Assembly: GCF_041381155.1 (NCBI RefSeq)
Contig: NC_091139.1
Span: 8,866,383 to 8,930,382, forward strand
DNA: 64,000 nt
Source: Argopecten irradians
Lineage: Eukaryota; Mollusca; Bivalvia; Pectinida; Pectinidae
Direction: 5' to 3'
A model generated the notes under the pieces. That model had not been told where the DNA came from. It did no database searches and saw only the letters and a list, made by a program, of their open reading frames with translations. How positions within the stretch are numbered: position 1 is the stretch's first letter; each line of letters begins with the position of its first letter. The translations under genes were made by a program, and so were the position numbers. Positions 41,001 through 52,945 of the stretch are shown piece after piece.

Positions 41001-44000
41001 CATGGTAAGTTATAGGGTACCTGTGTATCATGGTAAGTTATAGGGTAGTGTATAGGGTTACCTGTTTGTAATGGTAAGTTATAGGATACCTGTGTATCAT
41101 GGTAAGTTATAGGGTACCTGTGTATCATGGTAAGTTATAGGGTACCTGTGTATAATGGTAAGTTTATACTGGGTAAGTTATAGGGTACCTGTGTATAATG
41201 GTAAGTTATAGGATACCTGTGTATCATGGTAAGTTATAGGGTACTGTGTAAATGGTAAGTTATAGGGTACCTGTGTATAATGGTAAGTTATAGGGTACTG
41301 TGTATCATGGTAAGGTTATAGGGTACAGTGTGTATAATGGTAAGTTATAGGGTACCTGTGTATAATGGTAAGTTATAGGGTACCTGTGTATAATGGTAAG
41401 TTATAGGGTACATGTGTATAATGGTAAGTTATAGGGTACCTGTGTATAATGGTAAGTTATAGGGTACCTGTGTATAATGGTAAGTTATAGGGTACCTGTG
41501 TATAATGGTAAGTTATAGGGTACCTGTGTATAATGGTAAGTTATAGGGTACCTGTGTATAATGGTAAGTTTATAGGGTACCTGTGTATAATGGTAAGTTA
41601 TAGGGTACCTGTGTATAATGGTAAGTTATAGGGTACCTGTGTATAATGGTAAGTTATAGGGTAATGTGTATAATGGTAAGTTATAGGGTACCTGTGTATC
41701 ATGGTAAGTTATAGGGTACTGTGTATATGGTAAGTAAGGGTACTGTGTATATGGTAAGTTATAGGGTACCTGTGTATCATGGTAAGTTATAGGGTACCTG
41801 TGTATAATGGTAAGTTATAGGGTTCCTGTGTATAATGGTAAGTTATAGGGTACCTGTGTATAATGGTAAGTTATAGGGTACCTGTGTATAATGGTAAGTT
41901 ATAGGGTACCTGTGTATCATGGTAAGTTATAGGGTACCTGTGTATAATGGTAAGTTATAGGGTACCTGTGTATAATGGTAAGTTATAGGGTACCTGTGTA
42001 TAATGGTAAGTTATAGGGTACCTGTGTATAATGGTAAGTTATAGGGTACTGTGTATAATGGTAAGTTATAGGGTACCTGTGTATCATGGTAAGTTATAGG
42101 GTACCTGTGTATACATGGTAAGTTATAGGGTACCTGTGTATAATGGTAAGTTATAGGGTACCTGTGTATAATAAGGTAAGTTATAGGGTACCTGTGTATA
42201 ATGGTAAGTTATAGGGTACCTGTGTATCATGGTAAGTTATAGGGTACCTGTGTATAATGGTAAGTTATAGGGTACCTGTGTATAATGGTAAGTTATAGGG
42301 TACCTGTGTATAATGGTAAGTTATAGGGTACCTGTGTATAATGGTAAGTTATAGGGTACCTGTGTATAATGGTAAGTTATAGTACTGTGGTATGGTAAGT
42401 TATAGGTTTTAAGTTATAGGGTACCTGTGTATAATGGTAAGTTATAGGGTACCGTGTGTATAATGGTAAGTTATAGGGTACCTGTGTATAATGGTAAGTT
42501 ATAGGGTACCTGTGTGTAAGTTATGGTAATGGTAAGTTATAGGGTACCTGTGTATATGGTAAGTTATAGGGTACCTGTGTATCATGGTAAGTTATAGGGT
42601 ACCTGTGTATAATGGTAAGTTATAGGGTACCTGTGTATAATGGTAAGTTAAGTTATAGGGTACTGTGTAATGGTAAGTTATAGGGTACCTGTGTATCATG
42701 GTAAGTTATAGGGTACCTGTGTATAATGGTAAGTTATAGGGTACCTGTGTATAATGGTAAGTTATAGGGTACCTGTGTATCATGGTAAGTTATAGGGTAC
42801 CTGTGTATAATGGTAAGTTATAGGGTACCTGTGTATAATGGTAAGTTATAGGGTACCTGTGTATAATGGTAAGTTATAGGGTACCTGTGTATAATGGTAA
42901 GTTATAGGGTACCTGTGTATAATGGTAAGTTATAGGGTACCTGTGTATAATGGTAAGTTATAGGGTACCTGTGTAAATGGTAAGTTATAGGGTACCTGTG
43001 TATAATGGTAAGTTATAGGGTACCTGTGTATATAATGGTAAGTTATAGGGTACCTGTGTATATGGTAAGTTATAGGGTACCTGTGTATAATGGTAAGTTA
43101 TAGGGTACCTGTGTATAATGGTAAGTTATAGGGTACCTGTGTATAATGGTAAGTTATAGGGTACCTGTGTATAATGGTAAGTTATAGGGTACCTGTGTAT
43201 AATGGTAAGTTATAGGGTACCTGTGTATAATGGTAAGTTATAGGGTACCTGTGTATAATGGTAAGTTATAGGGTACCTGTGTATAATGGTAAGTTATAGG
43301 GTACCTGTGTATAATGGTAAGTTATAGGGTACCTGTGTATAATGGTAAGTTATAGGGTACCTGTGTATATACATGGTAAGTTATAGGGTACCTGTGTATA
43401 ATGGTAAGTTATAGGGTACCTGTGTATAATGGTAAGTTATAGGGTACCTGTGTATAATGGTAAGTTATAGGGTACCTGTGTATAATGGTAAGTTATAGGG
43501 TACCTGTGTATCATGGTAAGTTATAGGGTACCTGTGTATAATGGTAAGTTATAGGGTACTGTGTATAATGGTAAGTTATAGGGTACCTGTGTATAATGGT
43601 AAGTTATAGGGTACCTGTGTATAATGGTAAGTTATAGGGTACCTGTGTATAATGGTAAGTTATAGGGTACTGTGTATAATGGTAAGTTATAGGGTACCTG
43701 TGTATAATGGTAAGTTATAGGGTACCTGTGTATAATGGTAAGTTATAGGGTACCTGTGTATAATGGTAAGTTATAGGGTACCATGTGTATAATGGTAAGT
43801 TTATAGGGTACCAGTGTAAAATGGTAAGTTATAGGGTACCTGTGTATAATGGTAAGTTATAGGGTACATGTGTATAATGGTAAGTTATAGGGTACCTGTG
43901 TATCATGGTAAGTTATAGGGTACCTGTGTATAATGGTAAGTTATAGGGTACCTGTGTATAATGGTAAGTTATAGGGTACCATGTGTAAATGGTAAGTTAT

Positions 44001-46660
44001 AGGGTACTGTGTATAATGGTAAGTTATAGGGTACCTGTGTATAATGGTAAGTTATAGGTACCTGTGTATAATGGTAAGTTATAGGGTACCTGTGTATAAT
44101 GGTAAGTTATAGGGTACCTGTGTATCATGGTAAGTTATAGGGTACCTGTGTATAATGGTAAGTTATAGGGTACCTGTGTATAATGGTAAGTTATAGGGTA
44201 CCTGTGTATAATGGTAAGTTATAGGGTACTTGTGTATAATGGTAAGTTATAGGGTACCTGTGTATAATGGTAAGTTATAGGGTACCTGTGTATAATGGTA
44301 AGTTATAGGGTACCTGTGTATAATGGTAAGTTATAGGGTACCTGTGTATAATGGTAAGTTATAGGGTACCTGTGTATAATGGTAAGTTATAGGGTACCTG
44401 TGTATAATGGTAAGTTATAGGGTACCTGTGTATAATGGTAAGTTATAGGGTACCTGTGTATAATGGTAAGTTATAGGGTACCTGTGTATCATGGTAAGTT
44501 ATAGGGTACCTGTGTATAATGGTAAGTTATAGGGTACCTGTGTATAATGGTAAGTTATAGGGTACCTGTGTATAATGGTAAGTTATAGGGTACCTGTGTA
44601 TAATGGTAAGTTATAGGGTACTTGTGTATAATGGTAAGGTATAGGGTACCTGTGTATCATGGTAAGTTATAGGGTACCTGTGTATAATGGTAAGTTATAG
44701 GGTACCTGTGTATAATGGTAAGTTATAGGGTACATGTGTATAATGGTAAGTTATAGGGTACCTGTGTATCATGGTAAGTTATAGGGTACCTGTGTATAAT
44801 GGTAAGTTATAGGGTACCTGTGTATAATGGTAAGTTATAGGGTACCTGTGTATAATGGTAAGTTATAGGGTACCTGTGTATAATGGTAAGTTATAGGGTA
44901 CCTGTGTATAATGGTAAGTTATAGGGTACCTGTGTATAATGGTAAGTTATAGGGTACATGTGTATAATGGTAAGTTATAGGGTACCTGTGTATCATGGTA
45001 AGTTATAGGGTACCTGTGTATAATGGTAAGTTATAGGGTAGTTATAGGGTACCTGTTTGTAATGGTAAGTTATAGGATACCTGTGTATCATGGTAAGTTA
45101 TAGGGTACCTGTGTATCATGGTAAGTTATAGGGTACCTGTGTATAATGGTAAGTTATAGGGTACATGTGTAAATGGTAAGTTATAGGGTACCTGTGTAAT
45201 AATGGTAAGTTATAGGGTAACTGTGTATAATGGTAAGTTATAGGGTACCAGTGTAATATGGTAAGTTATAGGGTACCAGTGTAAAATAGTAAGTTATAGG
45301 GTACCTGTGTATAATGGTAAGTTATAGGGTATCTGTGTATAATGGTAAGTTATAGGGTACCTGTTTGTAATGATAAGTTATAGGGTACCTGTGTATAATG
45401 GTAAGTTATAGGGTACCTGTTTGTAATGGTAAGTTAAAGGGTACCTGTGTATAATAATAAGTATTAGGGTACCTATGTATAATGGTAAGTTATATGGTAC
45501 CTGTGTATAATGGTAAGTTATGGGGTACATGTGTATAATGGTAAGTTTATAGGGTACCTGTGTATAATGGTAAGTTAAAGGGTACCTGTGTATAATGGTA
45601 AGTTATAGGGTACCTGTGTATAATGGTAAGTTATAGGGTACCTGTGTATAATGGTAAGTTATAGGGTACCTGTGTATAATGGTAAGTTAAAGGGTACCTG
45701 TGTATAATGGTAAGTTATAGGGTACATGTGTATAATGGTAAGTTACAGGGTACCTGTGTATAATGGTAAGTTATAGGGTACCTGTGTATCATGGTAAGTT
45801 ATAGGGTACCTGTGTATCATGGTAAGTTATAGGGTACATGTGTATAATGGTAAGTTATAGGATACCTGTGTATAATGGTGAGTTATAGGGTACCTGTGTA
45901 TAGTATTTGGCGCGCTTTCTGTTATGTACGTCACATTGACAAAAATGACGTCACTGTCGCTATTTGCAATGTTCACTGGCAAACAGGCTGTATGCGGATA
46001 ACGTTTTGCAAAATCAAATGTCATGATTTGGAAACTCAAATGCCGACGAATTTACAAACACAACAAAAAACCAGAGCAATCAACCAACGAAATACGCAGT
46101 AATTTCTACCTGGAATGTGCATAGACGCCCCCATCAATGACCTTTCTTCCGTAGACGTGGTTGCACTCGTTTAAAGAAATTGTTATTGTTGATCGTACAT
46201 AATTGTTTGTCCTATAATTTTACTATTTTCTTCAATCCGTTATGTACCAAAAACATTATTACCTTCTATTGAGGACACCATGTGGTCTTAAAGTGTTTTC
46301 TTGGGATGTCATAGTACCCTCGACCACACTATAAGACTTTAGTGCCCTCAAACGAAAACCATAATATATAAATGATTAGTTAGATAGCTGTTTTCTTTTG
46401 ATCACCAATCTTACAATTTAATAAGAAATCTATCGGCGTTTTATTCTGTTACATTAGTCATGTCTTGAACAATCACTAAAATATTATGTTATATTCATAA
46501 TTCTAAAGAAAATGTTAACTTTTCAGGTACCCAAGGTACATCATGTTCTCAAACCACCAAGAGCCCCCAAACCACACCTTCTAAACCAAACCAACCACGC
46601 CCACAACCACGTCCACAACTACGTCAGCAGCCACGCCCATAAACACATCATTGTACAATG
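35020..46660 (+). CDS. Secreted or membrane Notch-ligand-like protein (MNNL + DSL domains), partial
   Basis: Exons 35020-35067 (signal peptide, MALKGFQFVFTVLALK), 35355-35521, 35657-35777, 36205-36371, 36990-37189, 39544-39875, 40385-40468 and 46527-46660. Exons 2-4 resemble the N-terminal MNNL domain of Delta/Jagged (KLAVELVEFHNKDG, CCDGVNIPTC). Exon 5 is a DSL domain: YCDPHYYGDDCSVNC, GHYTCDNKGRKVC and GWKGDNC give the full six-cysteine pattern. Exon 39544 (acceptor after GGACAG) encodes a beta-rich segment (FVLNVKRSSGYIALVAD), then appears to change frame near 39,720-39,740 before ending RLVRTH at a GTAAGG donor in the right phase. Exon 40385 gives part of an EGF-like module (GGCNMQGTC, YYCCCNYG) completed by GTQGTSC in exon 46527. 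That exon then becomes Thr/Pro-rich and also seems to change frame. No run of EGF repeats or membrane segment is visible, so this is not a canonical Delta. The two frame changes may be errors or decay. Confidence 0.8.
36319..36549 (+). repeat. Tandem copies of an exon-donor junction in the DSL-domain gene
   Basis: The end of exon 36205-36371 (GACTACAAATCCACCTACAC to CCCACCAG, then GTAAGTTTATAA) is repeated at 36,429-36,494 and 36,495-36,549. A shorter degenerate piece lies near 36,395-36,420. The junction reads GTAAGT in the first copy, GAAAGT in the second and GTAAAC in the third. Retaining sequence beyond the first donor reads AGG TAA, an immediate stop. The copies are clearly older than those at 15,059. 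Confidence 0.85.
37650..38517. mobile_element. Long foldback element, arms of about 310 bp
   Basis: The left arm (37,650 to about 37,960) starts AAGGATGAGTGTCAATTTGG. The right arm (about 38,205 to 38,517) is its inverted copy, with the same internal words in reverse (AACGGGACAAAACAGAAAAT, CATGGCCACCAGAGG). The arms are roughly 85-90 % alike by eye and the centre is AT-rich. No transposase is encoded. It lies in the intron after the DSL exon and would form a long hairpin if transcribed. Confidence 0.8.
39325..39495. repeat. MITE with long inverted ends, copy A
   Basis: The ends begin TTTGCATATTACAGAGTTA and pair over about 55 bases through GGTAGGTATTGATTG and GACGTCAT, with only short unique sequence inside. 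A second copy is at 53,833-53,996. The right end lies less than 50 bases before the acceptor of the exon at 39,544. Confidence 0.75.
40411..45903 (+). repeat. Splice-donor satellite: 69-bp junction duplication, then about 190 copies of a 28-bp unit
   Basis: The last 58 bases of exon 40385-40468 plus the first 11 of its intron are duplicated at a 69-bp period (starts 40,412, 40,481 and 40,550). From 40,550 the unit drops to 28 bp by loss of the internal exon bases. Each 28-mer keeps the exon-derived GGTACCTGTGTATAATG and the intron-derived GTAAGTTATAG, so most copies hold a consensus GTAAGT donor. The array fills almost the whole intron of about 6.06 kb. Variants include GTATCATGG for GTATAATGG in clusters, and units shortened to TACTGTG. 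It has stops in all frames. The copy number is estimated as length over period. Confidence 0.95.
45904..46526. other. Intron remainder between satellite and next exon
   Basis: Unique-looking sequence with GACGTCA words near 45,948. It ends in the acceptor AACTTTTCAG at 46,526. No coding content is supported. Confidence 0.4.
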
Positions 46661-46721
46661 GTAAGTTATAGAGTACCTATGTAAATATGAAAGTCAGAAA
46701 GATCAGTTCTACTGCTGTTCA
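46661..46721 (+). repeat. Outlying copy of the 69-bp splice-junction unit
   Basis: Immediately after exon 46527-46660, GTAAGTTATAGAGTACCTAT is followed by AAAGTCAGAAAGATCAGTTC and TACTGCTGTT. These match the exon 40385 end and its donor in the same order. The copy keeps the central exon bases that the 28-bp units have lost, so it descends from the earlier 69-bp stage. Confidence 0.8.
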
Positions 46722-47639
46722 ATCTTTTTGGGGTACTTTTTGTTTCAATTATCTTTTCAAAATCTTTCACGAGGGTTGAGATATCCCTGTCTACCTGGCA
46801 GACCCATGTAGGAATCTTTTTCTCCCTCATAATGAAAATACAATTATAAAGGAAAAATTCCAAAGCGCCGCCATCATAGGAACGTCGCAATGCGTCAAAA
46901 TCAATGACGTCGTCGACAATAAACACCGCATGTAATGATGACGTCATGTCTTTGTCTAGCGCGTGTGAGCTGTCTTTTCCCTACCTCGGTAAAAGACGGA
47001 GTTATCTTTTCTCTAGTAATCGCGGGATAACCGTGTCAAGTATTGGAGAAATCTCTGTCTAAGGTAAAAGAAATATCCATTTTTTACACAATAATTGAAT
47101 TTGTCTTGATCGGAGAGTACTTGGATATATTCTAAATTGTAAGAACTACTGGACCATCATGCGCTATCAGTAGTCCGAACTCAGGATCTTGTAACTGTAA
47201 GTTTTTTATACGTCATAAAGGTAATTACATGCATGACTACTATTGTACTACTATTGTTTAATATCCATATAAATGTATTAACATGTGACATACGTATATC
47301 ATTGCTATAGTTTACGATTCTTATTGCAATTATAATTAAATGTTATATACAAACTATTTCATTTATGCCTCACACGACATGGCTGATGATTACACACTTA
47401 ACGTATTAGAACGTACAATTAATTGCAGCTTGACTTTAATTTGCCTTTGGCTTCCAATAAAAAGATGATATTTATTTATCAGCGTACATTAAGGAACAAA
47501 ACTAAAACTTGGGTATTATGCCTACCATATATGTCGATAATGTATTATAAGTAAATCCGGCGTTTGTATGTCACCCTTGACGCGTTTAGCCATCTTGGTA
47601 AGTAGCTTTATTTGATATTGTGTTATTATATTCATGTGG
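46722..47639. other. Non-coding DNA, nothing recognised
   Basis: Contains CpG-rich words (GCGCCGCCATC, GACGTCGTCGAC at about 46,865-46,915) in an otherwise AT-rich setting. A minus-strand frame of 93 codons here overlaps the repeat at 46,661 and has no family match I know. Confidence 0.35.
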
Positions 47640-48760
47640 TGTCTTGTACTTCATGTTGTAATTATTTATATATACTCATTCAATTGTTTGACAAGGCAGA
47701 TACATTTGGATATTTCGGAAAAGAACTATTTTATCATTCCTGATGTTTTTTTTTTTCAAATTGAAACTCTGGAAAATGTATCTAATCATAAACATCTTGG
47801 TGTTTTCTTCTCTGAAGATGGTAAGTGGCTTCATCATATAAATTTTAACTTAATAAAGCAAGTAAGCGTATTAACTTACTTGAGTCTGTTCAGTATAAAA
47901 TTAGTCGCAAACACTCATCACAATGTATAATGCTTATATAATACCCATACTTGATATGGTGACATCATTTTTGATAACTGTAATCAACATGAGATTGCTT
48001 TACTTGAATAAATTCAATTAGATGAAGCTAGAGTTATTACAGGACTGCGAAAGGGAACCTCGCACTATAAACTTTATTCTGCACTTGGTTTGTACACCCT
48101 TGCTGCAAGACGGAAAAACACAGACTAATTCTCTTGTACAAAATATTATAAGAGCTGCTCCTACTTACTTAACAGAATTCATTGAACCCTTTTTAAATAA
48201 TGTAAATCCATATTTATTAAGAAATGGACGAATCTTTACAATACCTTTATGCAAGGTAAACTACATATGCAAAAGGTTTTTTACCATCAACAATTAGATA
48301 TTATAATGAACTTGCAGCAAGGTTTGACTTAACTAATGTCACATCATTATACCAATTTAAGCAACTCTTAAAAAGATCTGTTAGTAACATTACCACAAAT
48401 ACAACTATGAACACTACATTTGTAAATACAGGTGATAGGAAATATAATATTTAATTATAAGAATTCTTCAAGTAATCTTAATTCTATCTTTATAGGGACC
48501 ATCTTACTGAATCACCAACTTGTAGTTGTGGTAATGCTCATGAAACAGTACAACATTATTTTCTTGACTGTGTAAAACATGATAATCCACGCTTTAAAAG
48601 ATAAATTATCTGAGGATAATCACAACCACTACATTCTAGATAGGAACCTATCAAGTTGTTGTGAATGTGATGATCAGGTCAATAAATATATATTTGAGTG
48701 TACTATTGAGTTTGTAAGATCCACAAATAAATTTCCGAGCATAAAATACAGTACATAAAA
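47640..48760 (+). mobile_element. Decayed LINE (non-LTR retrotransposon), 3' part of ORF2
   Basis: Pieces of a reverse-transcriptase C-terminus appear in order but in different frames. They are NHKHLGVFFSEDGKW near 47,785, LDEARVITGLRKGTSHYKLY near 48,018, then a Cys-His motif CSCGNAHETVQHYFLDC near 48,520. The order and motifs fit a Jockey/CR1-like LINE, 5' truncated. At least three frame changes and several stops make it inactive. Confidence 0.75.
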
Positions 48761-48923
48761 ACAGTTGTGTTAATATTCCACTTTAAACATGTAATGTAAA
48801 ATACAATATAAATACATTGACTGAACAACACAATAGTAAATAATCATATTTTGAATATTTTACACTTGTATGCATTATGTATTAATTATAATAATTACTA
48901 TGCAGTGTTGTTAATGTGATAGC

Positions 48924-49170
48924 TTAAAGTTGTATTTCTGGTAATTTTCACTGTAACGATATGTCGTTTTAACATTTGATATTTGAACATGGACATGTAA
49001 CTTGATGATTTAGCTCCCCAAAAGCATATGTCGGCCTATAAGAGAGCCGAAATCTAGGGATAATATATTCCTGGTTTTGAATAAAACACCTCCAATCTCC
49101 GCCATATTCAGTACCTTCGGGTTTTGTCGGAATTCCGAATCGTATCACGTGACTGGCGTCAACACGTCCT
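48924..49170 (+). repeat. Dispersed repeat of about 245 bp, copy A
   Basis: It shares words such as TAAAGTTGTATTTCTGGTAA, GATTTAGCTCCCCAAAAGCA and CGGGTTTTGTCGGAATTCCG with an inverted copy at 54,513-54,758; roughly 90 % identical by eye. Class unknown, no coding capacity. Confidence 0.75.
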
Positions 49171-49362
49171 GTTATTAACATTAATATGATTTTTCTGCAG
49201 ATGGATTAACTCAATCATCATCTTAAAATTATGTCCTATATTTTCTAACTCTATAATTATATAATAAATAAATGTAGCTTAACCTATATGTACTTTTAAA
49301 AATCTTTTAAAGTGTATTCATAAATACAGCAAAACTGACTTACTCCCCTTAGCAACCTTACT

Positions 49363-49506
49363 TTAAATACAGAATCCAGTATCCATGACTGTCCCCCAAA
49401 CCCATGGGTGATGACCAACAATGGCTAGTAAGCCGATATGGACATTGTTTTGATCTGTATCCTATGGGTGGAGGGAAACCTTTCATTGAATACTGGATTC
49501 AGTACC
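49363..49506. repeat. Short inverted-repeat MITE
   Basis: The ends AATACAGAATCCAGTATCCA and its inverted partner TTGAATACTGGATTCAGTA enclose about 100 bases that contain CCCATGGGTG and CCTATGGGTGGAGGG. Confidence 0.6.
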
Positions 49507-50004
49507 AATAACCTTTTGAATCCTGGCAATTATCTTCTAGATACCTACAGTTTTTAGAAATTTAAACCTGATTAAAAAATATCTATAACTACCCACTTCC
49601 ATATTCAAATCTTGTATCTGATAATTTTAATATGTTTATACTGTTATATTTTTGTAAACAACACTGCGTATCTTAACTTATATATCTTATATATCTTGCT
49701 ATGTACTAGTTGTTACTCAGGCTATGCCTGTTGTTCAATCCCTTTTCAAATAATATTTGAAAAAAAATTGTTGAAATTGAAATTGTTTTACATAGTAGAA
49801 GTGTTTAGTTTCAATAACCATTTTAATGCTTCGATCTTGCTCAAAGTTTTTTCCCCTGATACTTTGTAAAATAAACATGTAAACAATGCGAAAAGGTATT
49901 GCTTATTACTGTACAGATTATCAATATCGATTTGACTATTGAATAAGTGACAGCATAACTCATGTTTGAATATAAAAAAAACAGATGTTTAAGTAACATT
50001 TTAG

Positions 50005-50292
50005 TATGCAGCCTCGATACTCCAGGGGTTACTATCCCTGTCGTCATATTCACCCCTGGAATATGTAAAACTGAAGACAAGAAAAGACACATGTAATTAT
50101 GTCCTTTAATTAATGTGCATCATAATCGAATAACGGTATACTGTTGTTCACTTCTTGACTTTGAAGTTGGGTGTGGCTAGCTCTTTAATCTTCATACGAA
50201 GTCTATGTGATTATTTTCTCCTGTTTTACTATAGGATAGTCCAGGGGTGAATATAACGTAAGTGATAGTAACTCCTGGAGTAACTAGGATGA
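50005..50292. repeat. MITE-like element (CTCGATACTCCAGG family), copy 4, both ends present
   Basis: The left end CTCGATACTCCAGGGGTTAC continues through ACTATCCCTGTCGTCATATTC. The right end is its inverse (GTCCAGGGGTGAATATAACG to TAACTCCTGGAGTAACTAGG). This is the best-preserved copy in the window. Confidence 0.65.
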
Positions 50293-51239
50293 CAAAATTT
50301 TAAAAATTACTTCTTAATAAAAACAAAGTATTTAGTTTGTATATACCTTTTATATATGTTCATGTATTTTATATTTTCTGACTTTCTGAGTTGTTTGAGG
50401 CGGAAGATGGAGCTACCCTGATGAATAAGGAAACGATGTGAACTTGTGAACAAATCATAAAGGAATGCATGTAATATGAATGATGGATGTACTTGAATGT
50501 TTTATATAAGTTGGTATGTATTCGGGGTTAATTTTCAAAATATTTTCAATATAATTGTAAAAAATGTAACCACGGGCACTTCAGATTTGTATTACCTTCG
50601 AATGTATTGCTACATTTTTTTTGGGTGCTTGCTTGCTTGCTGCGTTTTTAATCGAAGAATCTATCTTAATAAGATCAGTTATATTGTTGATGGATTACCG
50701 TTCAGTTAATATAATTGTAATTAATTAGTGTATATTCGTTTTTATCGAATTGTTGAAAGAAATCGTGTATGTATGTATGTATAAGAGTTGAAAAATGTAT
50801 TTTCACAGATTTGAAACTACGGTTATAGGTAATTAACGAAAAGTGATTATTTGGTGTAGTTCCAAATATTTTGTTATAGGAGGTTCGAGTCCTATGAATC
50901 TACTGTGAACTACGATGATGACTTGAAGATACATGATCTAGGACCCTAATAACACACTGATACAACCAGATACCTGAAGTACATGACTCGGATGATTACA
51001 TCATATGGCGGATCTGAAGGCATCTAAGTGATGTCAAACAACGCGTACCTTTATTATCCCTTCTTCGATAATCCAAAGATTATCACAACCGCGTAATATC
51101 CAACCCTGAATTTTACCAAAGCAAATCTTAAAGCTCTGTGTGTAAAAACAGATGAGGAGGTAGTTTCGTTTTATAATCTACATCAACGTTACCCTGTGAA
51201 GCTCTCTGTATATTTAAAGGACAATTTTGCTGGCCTTTT

Positions 51240-51345
51240 TTTCCCCTTCTCTTTGTTCCTTTTTCCCCTGCTGAACTGTCTTCAATTTTGCTATGGCGTA
51301 ACCCAGGGATGTAAATCACGACATTAACCCCTGGGATATCGAGGA
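51240..51345. repeat. MITE fragment (CTCGATACTCCAGG family), copy 5
   Basis: GCTGAACTGTCTTCAATTTT, CCCAGGGATGTAAATCACGA and AACCCCTGGGATATCGAGG match the right half of the family. Confidence 0.5.
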
Positions 51346-51619
51346 CGATATTCTACCTAAGTGCGGTGTTTGGCCTGTTAATTTCTATTATGATTTCGAG
51401 GATTTCCAAAGTTTATCAATGCATCACTACAATATTTATACATTCAGTCGTTTGTAATTGCCTGGTAGAATTATCTCCAGTAGTAGTATGTTTATTGAAG
51501 ACTCACAGGAATGATTATTCCGCATTTTATCAGAGTTTCACAACCTGACATCATATATCGTACCACTTTCTATTCTGGGCCTGGCACCATAAAACTTTCT
51601 CGTACAGATTTTTTTACTC

Positions 51620-51985
51620 AAGTCTATGTAAAATTATATAAACGTCATATACTATGGTCATGTGTAAAAAATTCTGTCTGCGTGTATGTTTTGCGTGGTG
51701 GAGAATTGTATATTCATGTTTGTCTTCTTGTGCCAGTTTTATAGTGGCCGCCAAGGTCTCCAACGGGGCTAAAGTATTGGGTTTTGGACAACAGAACCCA
51801 GAGCCTTCCTCACAGGCAATTATAGACAATAGTCGCCTTTTACGATCATGCATTACCTGCAGGGCCTATGTAAAATCATATAAAATCATATACTAGTGTA
51901 AAAATTCTGTCTGAGAATTGTTTTATGGTGCCGGGCCAAGGTCTCCTAAAGTTTGGGTTTTGACAAGCAAATAGACAATGAATTA
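51620..51985 (+). repeat. Diverged direct duplication with a dispersed-repeat core
   Basis: CTATGTAAAATTATATAAAC, AAAATTCTGTCTG and GGCCGCCAAGGTCTCC at 51,625-51,760 recur in shortened form at 51,868-51,960. The word TAGTCGCCTTTTACGATCAT within it is common in mollusc repeats; a looser match lies near 59,195. Confidence 0.5.
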
Positions 51986-52249
51986 AGATATGATATCATG
52001 GGGTCTGCAGCAATGAGAACATGTATGTACAAACTCTTACTCCGATGATAAATACCTTTAAATAATTTTGTTACAATTTACGCAGAACTATTAGCAATCT
52101 GAAATGATTATCTCTATCTCTCCATATTGGTCCTCGCTCGCCACTACAGTAGGGGTTTGAGAATCAAAAGGTATCAAACTCTGTTGCCCTTCCGCCAACA
52201 ATGTTTCTGATTAAATTTGGTTACATTCATACTAAGTGAAAAGTCAAGT

Positions 52250-52945
52250 GTTACTTATGTATTATACTAACTACTGCTGTGCATTAGAATTTCATATATA
52301 TTTTTATCATTTATCAATATTTCTAATGTATTATACTAACCACTGCTGTGTATTAGCATGTCATATATTTATTTATCATTTATCAATATTTCTAATGTAT
52401 TATACTAACTACTGCTGTGCATTAGAATTTCATATATTTTTTTTATCATTTATCAATATTTCTAATGTATTATTATAACTACTGCTGTGTATTAGCATGT
52501 CATATATTTATTTATCATTTATCAATATTTCTAATGTATTATACTAACTACTGCTGTGTATTAGCATGTCATATATTTATTTATCATTTATCAATATTTC
52601 TAATGTATTATACTAACTACTGCTGTGTATTAGCTTTTCATATATTTATTTATCATTTATCACTATTTCTGATGTATTATACTAACTACTGCTGTGTATT
52701 AGCTTTTCATATATTTATTTATCATTTATTAATATTTCTAATGTATTATACTAACTACTGCTGTGTATTAGCATGTCATATTTTTTGTCATTTATCAATA
52801 TTTCTAATGTATTATACTAATTACTGCTGTGTATTAGCATTTCATATATTTTTTATCATTAATTAATATTACTGATATATTATATTGAACACTGTTGTGT
52901 ACTGGTGTATTTCAAACATTCATTTATCATATATCAATTTTACTG
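52250..52945 (+). repeat. 69-bp minisatellite, about 10 copies
   Basis: Each unit has AATGTATTATACTAACTACT, GCTGTGTATTAG and TTTATCATTTATCAATATTTC. Two variant types (GCATTAGAATTTC and GTATTAGCATGTC) alternate in the first copies. The unit is a multiple of three, so long frames stay open by arithmetic. The last copy is degenerate. Confidence 0.9.

Noticed and set aside
40469-45903. CRISPR-like regular repeat array
   Set aside because: Units are directly contiguous with no variable spacers, in an intron of an animal gene; it is a satellite.
46666-46947. Minus-strand 93-codon frame
   Set aside because: Part of it is antisense to the splice-junction repeat and no motif or splice context supports it.
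52236-52866. Open frames of 80 and 133 codons with a repeated YYTNYCC motif
   Set aside because: They arise because the 69-bp unit is a multiple of three; composition is that of AT-rich repeat, with no start context or splice sites.
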